This document shows positions 24,704 through 33,831 of a stretch of DNA of 64,000 nt, one piece after another. A program made the translations under genes and the position numbers. Under the pieces are notes generated by a model, which was not told where the DNA came from, ran no database searches, and saw nothing but the letters and a program-made list of their open reading frames with translations. The stretch is from Naasia sp. SYSU D00948. GTDB taxonomy: Bacteria; Actinomycetota; Actinomycetes; Actinomycetales; Microbacteriaceae. Where the stretch lies: contig NZ_JAFMTA010000001.1 in NCBI RefSeq assembly GCF_017916515.1, positions 2,965,127 to 3,029,126 on the forward strand. The letters are read 5' to 3'. Position 1 is the stretch's first letter, and each line of letters opens with the position of its first letter.

Positions 24704-26011
24704 ATGACGACTCCGGCCGAGGAGCTGCCCGAGGTCGCGGCCGTCGCCCGTGACCTGCTCCGCTTCAACACCGTCAACTGGGGCGAGGGGCGCTCGGAGG
24801 GGGAGACCGAGGCCGCCGAGTACCTGGAGGCGCGGCTCGCGCGCATGGGCCTGTCCCCGCGCCTGTTCGAGCCCGAGCCCGGGCGGGTGTCCGTCGTCGC
24901 CCGGGTCGAGGGCGCAGCTCCCTCCCGTCCCGCTCTCGTCCTGCACGGGCACACCGATGTCGTGCCCGCCGATCCTCGGCACTGGAGTGCCGACCCGTTC
25001 GGCGGCGAGGTCCGCGACGGGATGCTGTGGGGCCGCGGCGCCGTCGACATGAAGGACATGGACGCGATGATGGTCACCGCCCTCGGCGACCTGCTCGCGT
25101 CCGGACGACGTCCGGCACGGGACCTCGTGGTCGCGTTCTTCGCGGACGAGGAGGCGGGCGGGGTGCTCGGCTCTCACTGGCTCGTCGACAACCACCCCGA
25201 CCTCTTCGCCGGCGCCACGGAAGCCGTCAGCGAGGTCGGCGGCTACTCGGTCACCTTCGGCGGTCAGCGCTCGTACCTCCTCCAGACGGGGGAGAAGGCG
25301 CTCGTCTGGGTGAGGCTCACGGCGCGGTCGCCGTCCGCGCACGGGTCCCGGCTCATCCGGAACAACTCGGTGACCCGGCTGGCGGAGGCCGTCGTCACCC
25401 TCGGCCGCCGCGACTGGCCGATCCGGCTCACGCGCACCACGGAGGGACTGCTCGCCGCGGTCGCACGGATCCTCGGCGTCGACCCCGAGCGTGTGGGGCC
25501 GGACGAGCTCATCCTGCGGACCGGCACGGCCTCGGGGTTCCTGCTCGGCACGCTGCGGACCACGACCAATCCGACCGTGCTGAGCGCCGGCTACAAGCAC
25601 AACGTCATCCCGGAGGAGGCGACCGCCCTCGTCGACATCCGCTGCCTGCCGGGCGAGGAGGAGCAGACCCTCGCCGAGGTCCGCGAACTGGTGGGGGAGG
25701 ACATCGAGGTCGACATCGTCCACGCGGACGTCGGTCTGGAGACGCCGTTCGAGGGTCCCCTCGTCGACACGATGATCGGGCTCCTCGGGCGTCACGACCC
25801 CGGGGCGACGGTCCTGCCCTACCTGATGTCGGGCGGAACCGACAACAAGGCGCTGTCGAAGTTCGGCATCCGAGGCTACGGGTTCGCGCCGCTGCTGCTG
25901 CCCGAGTCCCTCGACTTCCCGGCGATGTTCCACGGCGTCGACGAGCGCGTCCCGATCTCGTCCCTGGAGTTCGGGCACCGGGTGCTCACCGACCTCCTCC
26001 TGGAGTGCTGA
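24704..26011 (+). CDS. M20 family metallopeptidase
   Basis: A 435-residue zinc aminoacylase/carboxypeptidase-type enzyme. Metal-binding segments are HGHTDVVPADP (first His/Asp), GRGAVDMKDMDAMM (bridging Asp), ADEEAGG (catalytic Glu pair) and the C-terminal FHGVDERVPI. A dimerisation domain inserted at about residues 185-330 includes SPSAHGSR, as expected. It would hydrolyse a dipeptide or N-acyl amino acid in the cytoplasm. The ATG at 24704 follows GTGGAG. It starts 76 bases after the glycosidase gene and may share its transcript. Confidence 0.88.
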   Translation: MTTPAEELPEVAAVARDLLRFNTVNWGEGRSEGETEAAEYLEARLARMGLSPRLFEPEPGRVSVVARVEGAAPSRPALVLHGHTDVVPADPRHWSADPFGGEVRDGMLWGRGAVDMKDMDAMMVTALGDLLASGRRPARDLVVAFFADEEAGGVLGSHWLVDNHPDLFAGATEAVSEVGGYSVTFGGQRSYLLQTGEKALVWVRLTARSPSAHGSRLIRNNSVTRLAEAVVTLGRRDWPIRLTRTTEGLLAAVARILGVDPERVGPDELILRTGTASGFLLGTLRTTTNPTVLSAGYKHNVIPEEATALVDIRCLPGEEEQTLAEVRELVGEDIEVDIVHADVGLETPFEGPLVDTMIGLLGRHDPGATVLPYLMSGGTDNKALSKFGIRGYGFAPLLLPESLDFPAMFHGVDERVPISSLEFGHRVLTDLLLEC

Positions 26012-26058
26012 GGCAGGACTCGAGCGGGACGCTGCGCTCGCAGCACGGAACGCCTGAT

Positions 26059-26095
26059 GCGGGCGCCCTCCCCGGGAGGAGTGGAGGGAGCCCGC
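26059..26095. terminator. Terminator between convergent genes
   Basis: GCGGGCGCCCTCC (26059-26071) pairs with GGAGGGAGCCCGC (26083-26095) with one mismatch and an 11-base loop, placed between the M20 gene and the CBS gene, which converge. Confidence 0.65.
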
Positions 26096-26109
26096 TCAGA
26101 CGCGCGGGG

Positions 26110-26523
26110 CTACGAGGAGATGTCCTCGAGGAGGTCGCCGACCTTCTCGGGAGGAAGGGCCTTCGCGATGTCGGCCTGGGCGACCATGCCCACCAGCCGG
26201 TGCCCGTCGATGACCGGGAGACGGCGGACCTGGTACTGGCGCATGGTGCGGATCGCCTCGTCGAGGTCGTCGTCCGCGCCGATGGTGATCGGCTTGCCCT
26301 CACCGAGCGAGCCGGCCTTCGTGCTGGCGGGGTCTCCGCCCTCGGCGATGCACTTCACCACGATGTCGCGGTCGGTGAGCATGCCGTGCAGCTTGTCGTC
26401 CTCACCGCAGATCGGCAGGGCTCCGACGTTGAGGTCCCGCATCTTGCGGGCGGCGGTGACGAGGTCGTCGTTCTCCCCGACACACTCGACGTCGGACGTC
26501 ATGATGTCGCGTGCAGTTGTCAT
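26110..26523 (-). CDS. Paired CBS-domain protein
   Basis: A 137-residue protein of two CBS repeats only (MTSDVECVGENDDL and GALPICGEDDKLHGMLTDRD in the first; RRLPVIDGHRLVGMVAQADI in the second). Tandem CBS pairs bind adenine nucleotides or SAM and often act in stress or energy sensing. Start: the ATG at 26521-26523 is preferred because the AGGAGGAG site directly abuts the ATG six bases earlier. No attached catalytic domain and no partner in the neighbourhood. Confidence 0.85.
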   Translation of the reverse strand: MTTARDIMTSDVECVGENDDLVTAARKMRDLNVGALPICGEDDKLHGMLTDRDIVVKCIAEGGDPASTKAGSLGEGKPITIGADDDLDEAIRTMRQYQVRRLPVIDGHRLVGMVAQADIAKALPPEKVGDLLEDISS

Positions 26524-26720
26524 CAGCATCTCCTCCTCGGGTCAGGGCCGCAGGAGGTCCTGCGACCCGCGCTTGATCGGAACGTACGCCGGAACGAGCG
26601 CCGTCCTCAAGGGGTTGCAGGGTCGGCGACCTGCCGACGCCGCGACGGGGCCCCGGAGGCCCGGCGGGTAGGGTGGCAGGAGCAGGGGACCTCCTGCTCG
26701 CTCGCGATGACGGAGGCCAC

Positions 26721-27608
26721 ATGCCGCTCTTCGAGGCGCTCCTGCTCGGCTTGGTGCAGGGTCTGACGGAGTTCCTGCCGATCTCCTCGAGCGCCCATCT
26801 CCGCATCGTCGGGGAGTTCCTGCCGGGCGCGCAGGACCCGGGCGCGGCGTTCACCGCGATCACCCAGATCGGCACCGAGACGGCCGTCCTCGTCTACTTC
26901 TGGCACGACATCGCCCGCATCGTGTCGCGCTGGTTCCTCTCGGTTCTCGGCCGGAAGGACCGGCTCGGGCGCCCCGTCGTCCCCCGCAGCGACCCGGACG
27001 CCCGGATGGGGTGGCTGATCATCGTCGGCTCGGTCCCGATCGTCGCGCTCGGCCTGCTCTTCGAGGACGACATCGAGACGACCTTCCGCTCCCTGTGGGT
27101 CGTCGCGTTCACGCTGATCGGGTTCGGCATCCTCCTCGGGATCGCGGACTGGGTGGGCAGGAAGGAGCTCCGGCTCACGAACCTGACGGTCCCGCACGGC
27201 ATCGTCTACGGCTTCGCGCAGGCCCTCGCGCTCATCCCCGGGGTCTCCCGCTCGGGCGGCACGATCACGGCGGGACTCTTTCTGGGCTACCAGCGCCGCG
27301 CGGCCGCCCGCTACGCCTTCCTTCTCGCGCTGCCGGCCGTCTTCGGCAGCGGGTTCTACCAGCTGTACAAGTCGATCGCGGAGCCCTGCTCGGCCGCCGG
27401 CGAGGCGGCGGGGACGTGCGCACCGGAGGTGTTCGGCCCGCTCGAGACGGCGCTCGCGACGGGAGTCGCGTTCGTCGTCGGCCTGGCCGTGATCGCGTTC
27501 TTCCTCAGCTACATCTCGAAGCGGTCGTTCCTGCCCTTCGTGGTGTACCGGATCGCGCTCGGCATCGCCATCATCGTGCTGCTGTCGACGGGGGTCCTGC
27601 AGCCGTAG
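26721..27608 (+). CDS. uppP: Undecaprenyl-diphosphatase
   Basis: A 295-residue membrane enzyme (BacA/UppP) that removes a phosphate from undecaprenyl diphosphate so the lipid carrier can be reused in peptidoglycan synthesis. Signatures are [20 protein letters not shown] at residues about 10-29 and [17 protein letters not shown] in the middle. The ATG at 26721 has a GGAGG site; an upstream in-frame ATG lacks one. Six or more hydrophobic helices. The product also confers bacitracin tolerance in other bacteria. Confidence 0.93.
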   Translation: MPLFEALLLGLVQGLTEFLPISSSAHLRIVGEFLPGAQDPGAAFTAITQIGTETAVLVYFWHDIARIVSRWFLSVLGRKDRLGRPVVPRSDPDARMGWLIIVGSVPIVALGLLFEDDIETTFRSLWVVAFTLIGFGILLGIADWVGRKELRLTNLTVPHGIVYGFAQALALIPGVSRSGGTITAGLFLGYQRRAAARYAFLLALPAVFGSGFYQLYKSIAEPCSAAGEAAGTCAPEVFGPLETALATGVAFVVGLAVIAFFLSYISKRSFLPFVVYRIALGIAIIVLLSTGVLQP

Positions 27609-27688
27609 CGGGCTCGGGAGTGCGTCCGGATCTTCTCCGTGAGTCCGCTGACGCCGTGCCTGGCGGCGGGCGGTGCGAGGATGTGGGC

Positions 27689-28681
27689 GTGACCAACCTC
27701 GAGCGGGACCCGGCGCTGCTGGACTGCGACGCCGTGGCCGCCGCCGCGAGGGTCGAGGTCCTCGAACCGCGCGACGTCCCGCTCGGCGGGCCGCGGGCCA
27801 TGTCGGTGCGCCGGACGCTCCCGCAGCGGAAGCGCTCCCTCATCGGCGCCTGGTGCTTCCTCGACTCTTACGGTCCGGACGACGTCTCCGTCAGCGGCGG
27901 CATGCGGGTGCCCGGGCATCCGCACACCGGGCTCCAGACGGTGACGTGGCTCTTCGAGGGCCAGATCGAGCATCGGGACACGCTCGGCACTCGGCGCGTC
28001 ATCCGCCCGGGCGAGGTGAACCTGATGACCGCCGGCTACGGGATCGCCCACTCCGAGTACTCGACGCCCGGGACCAGGAGGCTACAGGGGGCGCAGCTGT
28101 GGGTGGCCCTGCCGGACGCGCGGCGCAGCGGCGCACGAGCGTTCCAGAACTACACCGCTCCGCAGTTCTCGATCGGGGACGCGAGCGTCCGGGTGTTCCT
28201 CGGCGAGCTCGCGGGGGAGCGCTCGCCCGTCGAGACGTGGACGCCGCTGCTGGGCGCCGAGGTGCTGCTTTCCGCCGGCGGGACGGTGACGCTGCCGACG
28301 AGCGTGGAGTTCGAGCACGGGGTGCTGATCGACGAGGGGACGGTCGCGGTCGACGGGGTGCCCGGGACGCGATCCCAGCTGCTGTACCGGGCTCCGGGAG
28401 CGACGACCCTCACGCTGTCCGCGGCGGAGGACGCCCGCCTTCTCCTGCTCGGCGGCGCTCCGCTCGGGGAGCCGATCGTCATGTGGTGGAACTTCGTGGC
28501 GCGCACCCACGAGGAGATCGTCGAGCATCGGGAGCGCTGGCAGGCACAGATCGCCGCTGCGGAGGCGGGGGAGCGGGACGGGCCGTACGGCGCGTTCCCC
28601 GACGTGTGGCAGAAGGTCCTGCCGGCGCCGGAGCTGCCCACCGTCCGGCTGCGGCCCCGGGAGCAGGGAGGACACCCGTGA
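27689..28681 (+). CDS. Pirin family protein
   Basis: A 330-residue bicupin. The N-terminal cupin keeps the pirin metal ligands: GHPHTGLQTV (two His) and IAHSEYS (His and Glu), with RMPGHPHTG- and LMTAGYGIAHSE-like context. The second domain is a degenerate cupin. Pirins are iron-binding proteins, some with quercetinase activity; the actual substrate here is unknown. Translation starts at GTG 27689, preceded by GAGGA, because the long upstream open frame overlaps uppP. The stop overlaps the GTG of the acetyltransferase gene. Confidence 0.85.
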   Translation: MTNLERDPALLDCDAVAAAARVEVLEPRDVPLGGPRAMSVRRTLPQRKRSLIGAWCFLDSYGPDDVSVSGGMRVPGHPHTGLQTVTWLFEGQIEHRDTLGTRRVIRPGEVNLMTAGYGIAHSEYSTPGTRRLQGAQLWVALPDARRSGARAFQNYTAPQFSIGDASVRVFLGELAGERSPVETWTPLLGAEVLLSAGGTVTLPTSVEFEHGVLIDEGTVAVDGVPGTRSQLLYRAPGATTLTLSAAEDARLLLLGGAPLGEPIVMWWNFVARTHEEIVEHRERWQAQIAAAEAGERDGPYGAFPDVWQKVLPAPELPTVRLRPREQGGHP

Positions 28682-29001
28682 GCGAGAGCACGACCGACGT
28701 CCGTCTCGAGGAGGATCGGGATCGGTACGTCCTGACCCTGGAGGGGGAGTTCGCCGGGGTGGCGCACTTCCTGCCGCACGGCGAGCAGGTCGTGTTCACG
28801 CACACGGTCGTCGACGACCGGTTCGAGGGCCACGGACTCGGCAGCATGCTGATCCGGACCGCTCTCGACGACGTCCGCTCACGCGGGAAGAGGATCGTGC
28901 CGGTCTGCCCGTTCGTGCAGGCCTACCTGGCGAAGCACCACGAGTGGGACGACATCGTCGACCCGCCGACCCGCCGGCTCAAGAAGGACCTTCCCGACTG
29001 A
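28678..29001 (+). CDS. Short GNAT (YjdJ/NATD1-type) acetyltransferase
   Basis: A 107-residue mini-GNAT. The acetyl-CoA loop is RFEGHGLGSMLIRTALDD (Q/RxxGxG/A type), followed by KRIVPVCPFVQAYLAKHHEW, the hallmark of the YjdJ/NATD1 subgroup. Translational coupling by a GTGA overlap with the pirin gene suggests the two are made together. Its acceptor is unknown. Confidence 0.88.
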   Translation: MSESTTDVRLEEDRDRYVLTLEGEFAGVAHFLPHGEQVVFTHTVVDDRFEGHGLGSMLIRTALDDVRSRGKRIVPVCPFVQAYLAKHHEWDDIVDPPTRRLKKDLPD

Positions 29002-29022
29002 CTCGAGGCGGGCCCTTGAGCC

Positions 29023-29949
29023 TCAGGACTGGGGCCGGTCGCGCGCGTCGGGCCAGCCGTCGCGGCCGTCGCCGCGGCGGCGCAGGTACCGCTCGAACTC
29101 CTTGGCGATCGCCTCGCCGCTCGCCTCCGGCGAGTCCACGGTGTCACGAGCCTGCTCGAGCTGCTCGATGTAGGCCGCCATGTCCTCGTCCTCGCCGGCG
29201 ATCGCGTCGATGCCGGACTCCCAGGCGCTCGACTCCTCCTCCAGGTCGCCGTGCGGAACGGGGATCTCGAGCACCTCCTCGAGGCGCTTCACCAGGGCGA
29301 GGGTCGCCTTGGGCGACGGGGCGTTGTGCACGTAGTGCGGGACGGAGGCCCAGATCGAGATGGTCGGGATGCCGACCACCTCCGCGACGTCGGCGATCAC
29401 CGACAGGATGCCGACCGGTCCCTCGTACGTGCTGCGCTCGAGCCCCAGCTCGTCGCGGAGGTCCGCATCCTCGCTCGACGCCCAGATCGAGATGGGCCGG
29501 GTGTGCGGGACGTCGGCGAGCATCGCCCCGACCACGATGATGCCGCTGATGTCGTGCACGAGAGCGGCGTCGAGGATCTCGGCCGCGAAGTTCTTCCAGC
29601 TGCGGGAGGGCTCGCTGCCGAGCAGCACGAAGACGTTGTCGACGCGCTCCAGCGAGGTCGACGGCAGCTCGGCCTCCACCTCGGGCGGCAGCTGCTCCTC
29701 GCTCGGCGGGCCGTACATGGTGGCGTGCGGCCAGCGCAGGCGCCTCCGACCGTCGTCGTCCACGTAGACGACCGGGCGGGTGAACTGGTAGTCGAAGTAC
29801 TGCTCCGGGTCCACCTCGTGCACCGGGGCGAGGCCGAGGGAGTCGCGCAGCACCGTGACGGCCCCGGAGGCCGCCTCGCCCGCGTCGTTCCAGCCCTCGA
29901 ACGCGACGACGAGGATCCGTCCGTCGCTGAACCGTCGCTCGTCCGCCAC
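29023..29949 (-). CDS. PAC2 family protein
   Basis: A 308-residue member of the PAC2 family, related to archaeal/eukaryal proteasome assembly chaperone 2. Signatures: ILVVAFEGWNDAGEAASGAV at residues about 12-31, DPEQYFDYQFTRPVV, and GALLADVPHTRP-like VGAMLADVPHTRPI followed by STYEGPVGILSV. In mycobacteria a PAC2 gene lies near the proteasome locus. Here it stands beside trmI, facing away. GTG start. The C-terminal 40 residues are charged and probably flexible. Confidence 0.88.
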   Translation of the reverse strand: MADERRFSDGRILVVAFEGWNDAGEAASGAVTVLRDSLGLAPVHEVDPEQYFDYQFTRPVVYVDDDGRRRLRWPHATMYGPPSEEQLPPEVEAELPSTSLERVDNVFVLLGSEPSRSWKNFAAEILDAALVHDISGIIVVGAMLADVPHTRPISIWASSEDADLRDELGLERSTYEGPVGILSVIADVAEVVGIPTISIWASVPHYVHNAPSPKATLALVKRLEEVLEIPVPHGDLEEESSAWESGIDAIAGEDEDMAAYIEQLEQARDTVDSPEASGEAIAKEFERYLRRRGDGRDGWPDARDRPQS

Positions 29950-30084
29950 GTGCCCTGCCTCTCCGCCCGCGCGCGGGCTTGATCAAGGATAGGACTCCTC
30001 CTTCCCGGCGACGGGGGCGCGCGGCACCCGTTCGCCGTCAGCCGATTCCGGTGGGCGCGCGGTCGCTCCGTACACTGGCGCGTT

Positions 30085-30777
30085 ATGCGTACCGACCTGC
30101 CCGCCGCCGTCCTCTGGGACATGGACGGCACCCTCGTCGACACGGAGCCGTTCTGGCAGCAGGCCGAGGAGAAGCTGGTCACGTCGTTCGGCGGGCGGTG
30201 GCGGGCCGAGGACGGGCTCGCGCAGGTCGGCATGAGCCTGTGGGTGTCCGCGGAGATGCTGCAGGCGAAGGGCGTCCCGTGGGACACCGCCCGCATCATC
30301 GACTACCTGCAGGCGGAGGTGATGGGACGGCTGGCGCGCGAGGTCCCATGGCGGCCCGGCGCGCGCGAGCTGCTCGCCGAGCTGCGGGAAGCCGGCGTGC
30401 CGACGGCCCTCGTGACGATGTCGATGAGGCCCATGGCCGAGCAGGTGGCCGCGGCCGCGCGCCGCGACGGCCCCATCTTCGACGTGATCGTGACCGGGAG
30501 CGACGTGGACCAGCCGAAGCCGCATCCGGAGCCCTACCTCCGGGCGATGGAGCAGCTCGGAGTCCGCCCCGACCTGTCGGTCGCCATCGAGGACTCCCCG
30601 CCGGGGCTCGCGTCCGCCGTCACCGCCGGCGCCTCGGCCGTCGGCGTGCCGCACACGGTCGACCTGCCTCCGGGGACCGGCTACGTCGTCTGGCCCACTC
30701 TCGCCGGCCGGCACATCGCCGACCTCGCCGCCCTCGTCCCGCGGGACACCGAGGTCGAGGAGGAGCTGGCCTCGTGA
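30085..30777 (+). CDS. HAD-superfamily phosphatase
   Basis: A 230-residue HAD hydrolase (beta-phosphoglucomutase-like subgroup). Motif I is WDMDGTLVDTEPFW with the nucleophile Asp, motif II is in LVTMSMRP, motif III Lys in QPKPHPEPYLRAM, and motif IV ED in AIEDSPPGLAS. A helical cap lies at about residues 18-90. The substrate is a small phosphomonoester. The stop overlaps the GTG of trmI, so the two are co-translated. Confidence 0.9.
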   Translation: MRTDLPAAVLWDMDGTLVDTEPFWQQAEEKLVTSFGGRWRAEDGLAQVGMSLWVSAEMLQAKGVPWDTARIIDYLQAEVMGRLAREVPWRPGARELLAELREAGVPTALVTMSMRPMAEQVAAAARRDGPIFDVIVTGSDVDQPKPHPEPYLRAMEQLGVRPDLSVAIEDSPPGLASAVTAGASAVGVPHTVDLPPGTGYVVWPTLAGRHIADLAALVPRDTEVEEELAS

Positions 30778-31817
30778 GCGTCTTCTCCGGACCGTTCCAG
30801 CAGGGGGACCGGGTGCAGCTCACCGGTCCGAAGGGGCGCCTCAACACCATCACGCTCACCCCGGGCAAGCAGTTCCACTCCCACCGCGGCGTGCTCGACC
30901 ACGACGCGCTCCTCGGGCTGCCCGACGGCTCGGTCGTCGCGAACTCCGGGGGAGTGGAGTACCTCGCGCTCCGGCCGCGGCTCGCCGACTACGTGATGTC
31001 GATGCCGCGCGGCGCGGCGATCGTGTACCCGAAGGACGCGGCCCAGATCCTGGCTCAGGCCGACATCTTCCCCGGGGCATCGGTGGTGGAGGCGGGCGTC
31101 GGCAGCGGTGCCCTCAGCCTCTGGCTGCTCCGGGCGATCGGTCCGACGGGGTCGCTGCTCTCCTTCGAGCGGCGCGAGGAGTTCGCGGACGTGGCGGCGG
31201 GCAACGTCGTGGGATTCCTCGGCGAGGAGCCGCAGAACTGGCGCATCGTCCTCGGCGACCTCGTCGAGGAGCTCCCCGCCGCGGCGCCTGCCGGGTCCGT
31301 CGACCGGGTCGTGCTCGACATGCTCGCGCCGTGGGAGTGCATCGATGTCGTGGCCGACGCCCTCACCCCGGGCGGGTCCCTCCTCTGCTACATCGCGACG
31401 GCCACCCAGCTCTCCCGGGTCGCGGAGGCGATCCGGGACTCGGGCGTCTTCACCGAGCCGGAGTCGAGCGAGACGCTCGTGCGCGGATGGCACGTGGAGG
31501 GGCTCGCGGTGCGGCCGGACCATCGCATGGTCGCCCACACCGGGTTCCTCCTCACGGCACGCCGGCTCGCGCCCGGAGCCGTCCTTCCGGCGCTCAAACG
31601 GCGCGCGTCGAAGACCGAGTACGGCGAGGAGGACGTGGAGCTCTGGACTCCCGGCGCCCTCGGCGAGCGGAACTCGAGCGCGAAGGCCCTGCGCCGGAAG
31701 GTCCGGGAGGCGAAGGCGGGCGCCGCCGCATCGCTCGCCCGCGGGTCCTCAGGGGCTGCCGAGGACGGCGACGCGGCCGACGCTGCTCCGCCCGAGGCGA
31801 GGGAGGGCGGCCACTAG
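30774..31817 (+). CDS. trmI: tRNA (adenine-58-N1)-methyltransferase
   Basis: A 347-residue class I methyltransferase that makes m1A58 in tRNAs. The N-terminal beta domain (FSGPFQQGDRVQLTGPKGR) and the SAM-binding VVEAGVGSGALSLWLLRAIG at about residues 105-124 are typical of TrmI; VLDMLAPWECIDV holds the conserved Asp. The C-terminal 60 residues, rich in Lys, Arg and Ala, are an actinobacterial extension. Start is the GTG overlapping the HAD stop codon. In mycobacteria this gene immediately precedes the proteasome cluster; here an FKBP gene follows instead. Confidence 0.93.
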   Translation: MSVFSGPFQQGDRVQLTGPKGRLNTITLTPGKQFHSHRGVLDHDALLGLPDGSVVANSGGVEYLALRPRLADYVMSMPRGAAIVYPKDAAQILAQADIFPGASVVEAGVGSGALSLWLLRAIGPTGSLLSFERREEFADVAAGNVVGFLGEEPQNWRIVLGDLVEELPAAAPAGSVDRVVLDMLAPWECIDVVADALTPGGSLLCYIATATQLSRVAEAIRDSGVFTEPESSETLVRGWHVEGLAVRPDHRMVAHTGFLLTARRLAPGAVLPALKRRASKTEYGEEDVELWTPGALGERNSSAKALRRKVREAKAGAAASLARGSSGAAEDGDAADAAPPEAREGGH

Positions 31818-31868
31818 ACTGAGCGGCGGCCGATCCCGGCCCCCGGCACTTCTGGACGGCTCCTGACG

Positions 31869-32831
31869 ATGAACAGACGACTTCCGCGCGCGGCATCCGC
31901 CCTTCTCGTGGCCGCCAGCCTGCTCGGCGGCCTCTCCGCCTGCTACGTCGGCCCCTCCGGCGCCGCCGAGTGCCGTCCGGAGGCGCGCCCCGGCAACGCC
32001 TCCGACGCGGTGAAGGCGAGCGGAGCGGTGCTCAGCCAGCCGACCGTCAGCTTCCCGACGCCGCTCCTTCCCGGCACCACGCAGGCGAGCACGGTCATCC
32101 GGGGTGAGGGCGAGCCCATCCGCGGCGACCAGTACGTGGCCGGCTACCTCAGCATCTTCAACGGCTCCACGGGCGAGCTGCTCGACCAGTCCGACTACGG
32201 CGCAGGACTCCCGTCGTCCTTCGTGATCGACCGCCTGCCGATCGAGGGCCTCAAGAAGGGCCTGCAGTGCGCCGAGGTCGGCAGCCGCGTCGCCGTCGTC
32301 ATGCCGGGCGATGAGGCCTTCAGCGACGAGAACCGTCCCGCCGGGCTCACCGCCGAGGACTCTCTCGTCGTCGTCGTCGACTTCAAGGACGCGTACCTCG
32401 GCCGCGCGCAGGGCACGGCGCAGGTCGCGCAGGCGGGCATGCCGTCCGTCGTGCTCGCCCCCGACGGCCGTCCGGGCATCACGGTGCCGCAGGCCGCCGC
32501 TCCCGAGAAGCTGCGCGTGTCGACCCTGATCGCCGGCAACGGCGAGAAGGTCGCGGAGGGCGACTCGGTCCTCGTCAACTACACCGGGGTCCTCTGGGAC
32601 ACCGGCGAGGTGTTCGACTCCAGCTGGGAGAACGGCGCCCCGATCACCATCGCCCTGAACGAGGGCGAGGCGATCCCGGGGTTCCTCTCCGCGGTCACCG
32701 GGAAGCGGGTCGGCGACCAGGTGCTCGCGGTCATCCCGCCCGATCAGGGCTACGGCGACCAGGCGACGGGCAGCATCCCGGCCGACTCCACGCTGGTCTT
32801 CGTCATCGACATCCTCGGGATCGTCGAGTAG
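31869..32831 (+). CDS. FKBP-type peptidyl-prolyl isomerase lipoprotein, tandem domains
   Basis: A 320-residue exported isomerase. A signal peptide ends in the lipobox LSAC with lipid-modified Cys25. Two FKBP units follow: a degenerate first one (VAGYLSIFNGSTGELLDQS, FVIDRLPIEGLKKGL) and a canonical second one (VLVNYTGVLWDTGEVFDSSW, IALNEGEAIPGF, LAVIPPDQGYG). It probably assists folding of proteins outside the membrane. It lies 51 bases after trmI, in the place occupied by the Pup-proteasome genes in mycobacteria. Confidence 0.92.
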   Translation: MNRRLPRAASALLVAASLLGGLSACYVGPSGAAECRPEARPGNASDAVKASGAVLSQPTVSFPTPLLPGTTQASTVIRGEGEPIRGDQYVAGYLSIFNGSTGELLDQSDYGAGLPSSFVIDRLPIEGLKKGLQCAEVGSRVAVVMPGDEAFSDENRPAGLTAEDSLVVVVDFKDAYLGRAQGTAQVAQAGMPSVVLAPDGRPGITVPQAAAPEKLRVSTLIAGNGEKVAEGDSVLVNYTGVLWDTGEVFDSSWENGAPITIALNEGEAIPGFLSAVTGKRVGDQVLAVIPPDQGYGDQATGSIPADSTLVFVIDILGIVE

Positions 32832-32838
32832 GCCCTCG

Positions 32839-33831
32839 GTGCCGACCGAAGCGGTCCCCGTCGAGGAGCGGCTCTTCAGCCTGGTGCTCGCCCTCGTGGC
32901 GACCGAGCACGGCCTGACCAAGAGCGAGATCCTCTCCTCGGTGCAGGGCTACCGCCATCGGTACGTGCCGGGCGGCGACAACGCGAGCCTCGAGCGGCAG
33001 TTCGAGCGGGACAAGGACGACATCCGGGAGCTCGGCGTCCCGCTCGAGACGCTGGAGACCCCCGCCGAGGCCGGCAACAACCAGAACCTCCGGTACCGCA
33101 TCCGGAAGGGCGCCTACGACCTGCCGGCGGACGTGACGTTCACGCCGCAGGAGACGACCCTGCTCAACCTCGCCGCCGAGGTGTGGCGGGAGGGCTCGCT
33201 CTCCAGCGAGTCGCACCGCGCTCTCCTCAAGCTGCGGTCGCTCGGCGTCGACGCGGACGACCCGACGATCGGGTACGCGCCCCGGATCCGCGTCCGCGAG
33301 CCCGCGTTCGAGCCGCTGCGGGCCGCGATCGAGCGGCACCTCGTCGTCCGGTTCCCGTACCTGAAGCCGGGGGAGTCCGAGCCGACCGAGCGGACCGTCG
33401 AGCCGCTCGCGCTCGTCAAGCACGAGGGCCGGTGGCACCTCGCGTCGTTCGACCGGAACCGCCAGGAGCGGCGCACCTTCCTGCTGAGCAGGATCGTCGG
33501 CAAGGTGACGACGACGCGCACGGCGTTCACGCCGCCTGAGGAGGACGTGGCGGAGGCCGCCCTCGCCGACCTCGACCGCATCCTCGCGGGCGGCCGCGTC
33601 CGCATCCGCGTCGCCCCCGGCTCGGACGCGGAGACCCGGCTGGAGCGCCGCGCGGCGGAGCAGCCGGCGCCCGGCGAGCTGCTACTCAACTACTCGGACT
33701 CGAATCTCATGGCGGACGAGCTCGCCTCCTACGGGCCGGAGGTCGTCGTCCTCGAGCCCCAGCATCTGCGGGACCGGGTCGTCCAGCGCCTCCGCCGCGT
33801 CGTCGCCGACCACGAGGGCGCGACCCGATGA
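32839..33831 (+). CDS. pafB: WYL-domain transcriptional regulator PafB
   Basis: A 330-residue regulator with an N-terminal winged helix and a WYL domain (residues about 145-230: HLVVRFPYLKPGE, TVEPLALVKHEGRWHLASFD). In mycobacteria PafB forms a heterodimer with PafC that activates DNA-damage genes independently of LexA. GTG start 8 bases after the FKBP gene. The stop overlaps the ATG of pafC. Despite the name (proteasome accessory factor) it is not a proteasome part, which fits its retention here without pup or prc genes. Confidence 0.9.
   Translation: MPTEAVPVEERLFSLVLALVATEHGLTKSEILSSVQGYRHRYVPGGDNASLERQFERDKDDIRELGVPLETLETPAEAGNNQNLRYRIRKGAYDLPADVTFTPQETTLLNLAAEVWREGSLSSESHRALLKLRSLGVDADDPTIGYAPRIRVREPAFEPLRAAIERHLVVRFPYLKPGESEPTERTVEPLALVKHEGRWHLASFDRNRQERRTFLLSRIVGKVTTTRTAFTPPEEDVAEAALADLDRILAGGRVRIRVAPGSDAETRLERRAAEQPAPGELLLNYSDSNLMADELASYGPEVVVLEPQHLRDRVVQRLRRVVADHEGATR

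Noticed and set aside
31818-31868. A hidden pup-like small gene between trmI and the FKBP gene.
   Set aside because: Only 51 bases are available, fewer than the roughly 190 needed, and they contain no open frame ending in the Gly-Gly-Gln or Gly-Gly-Glu of Pup.
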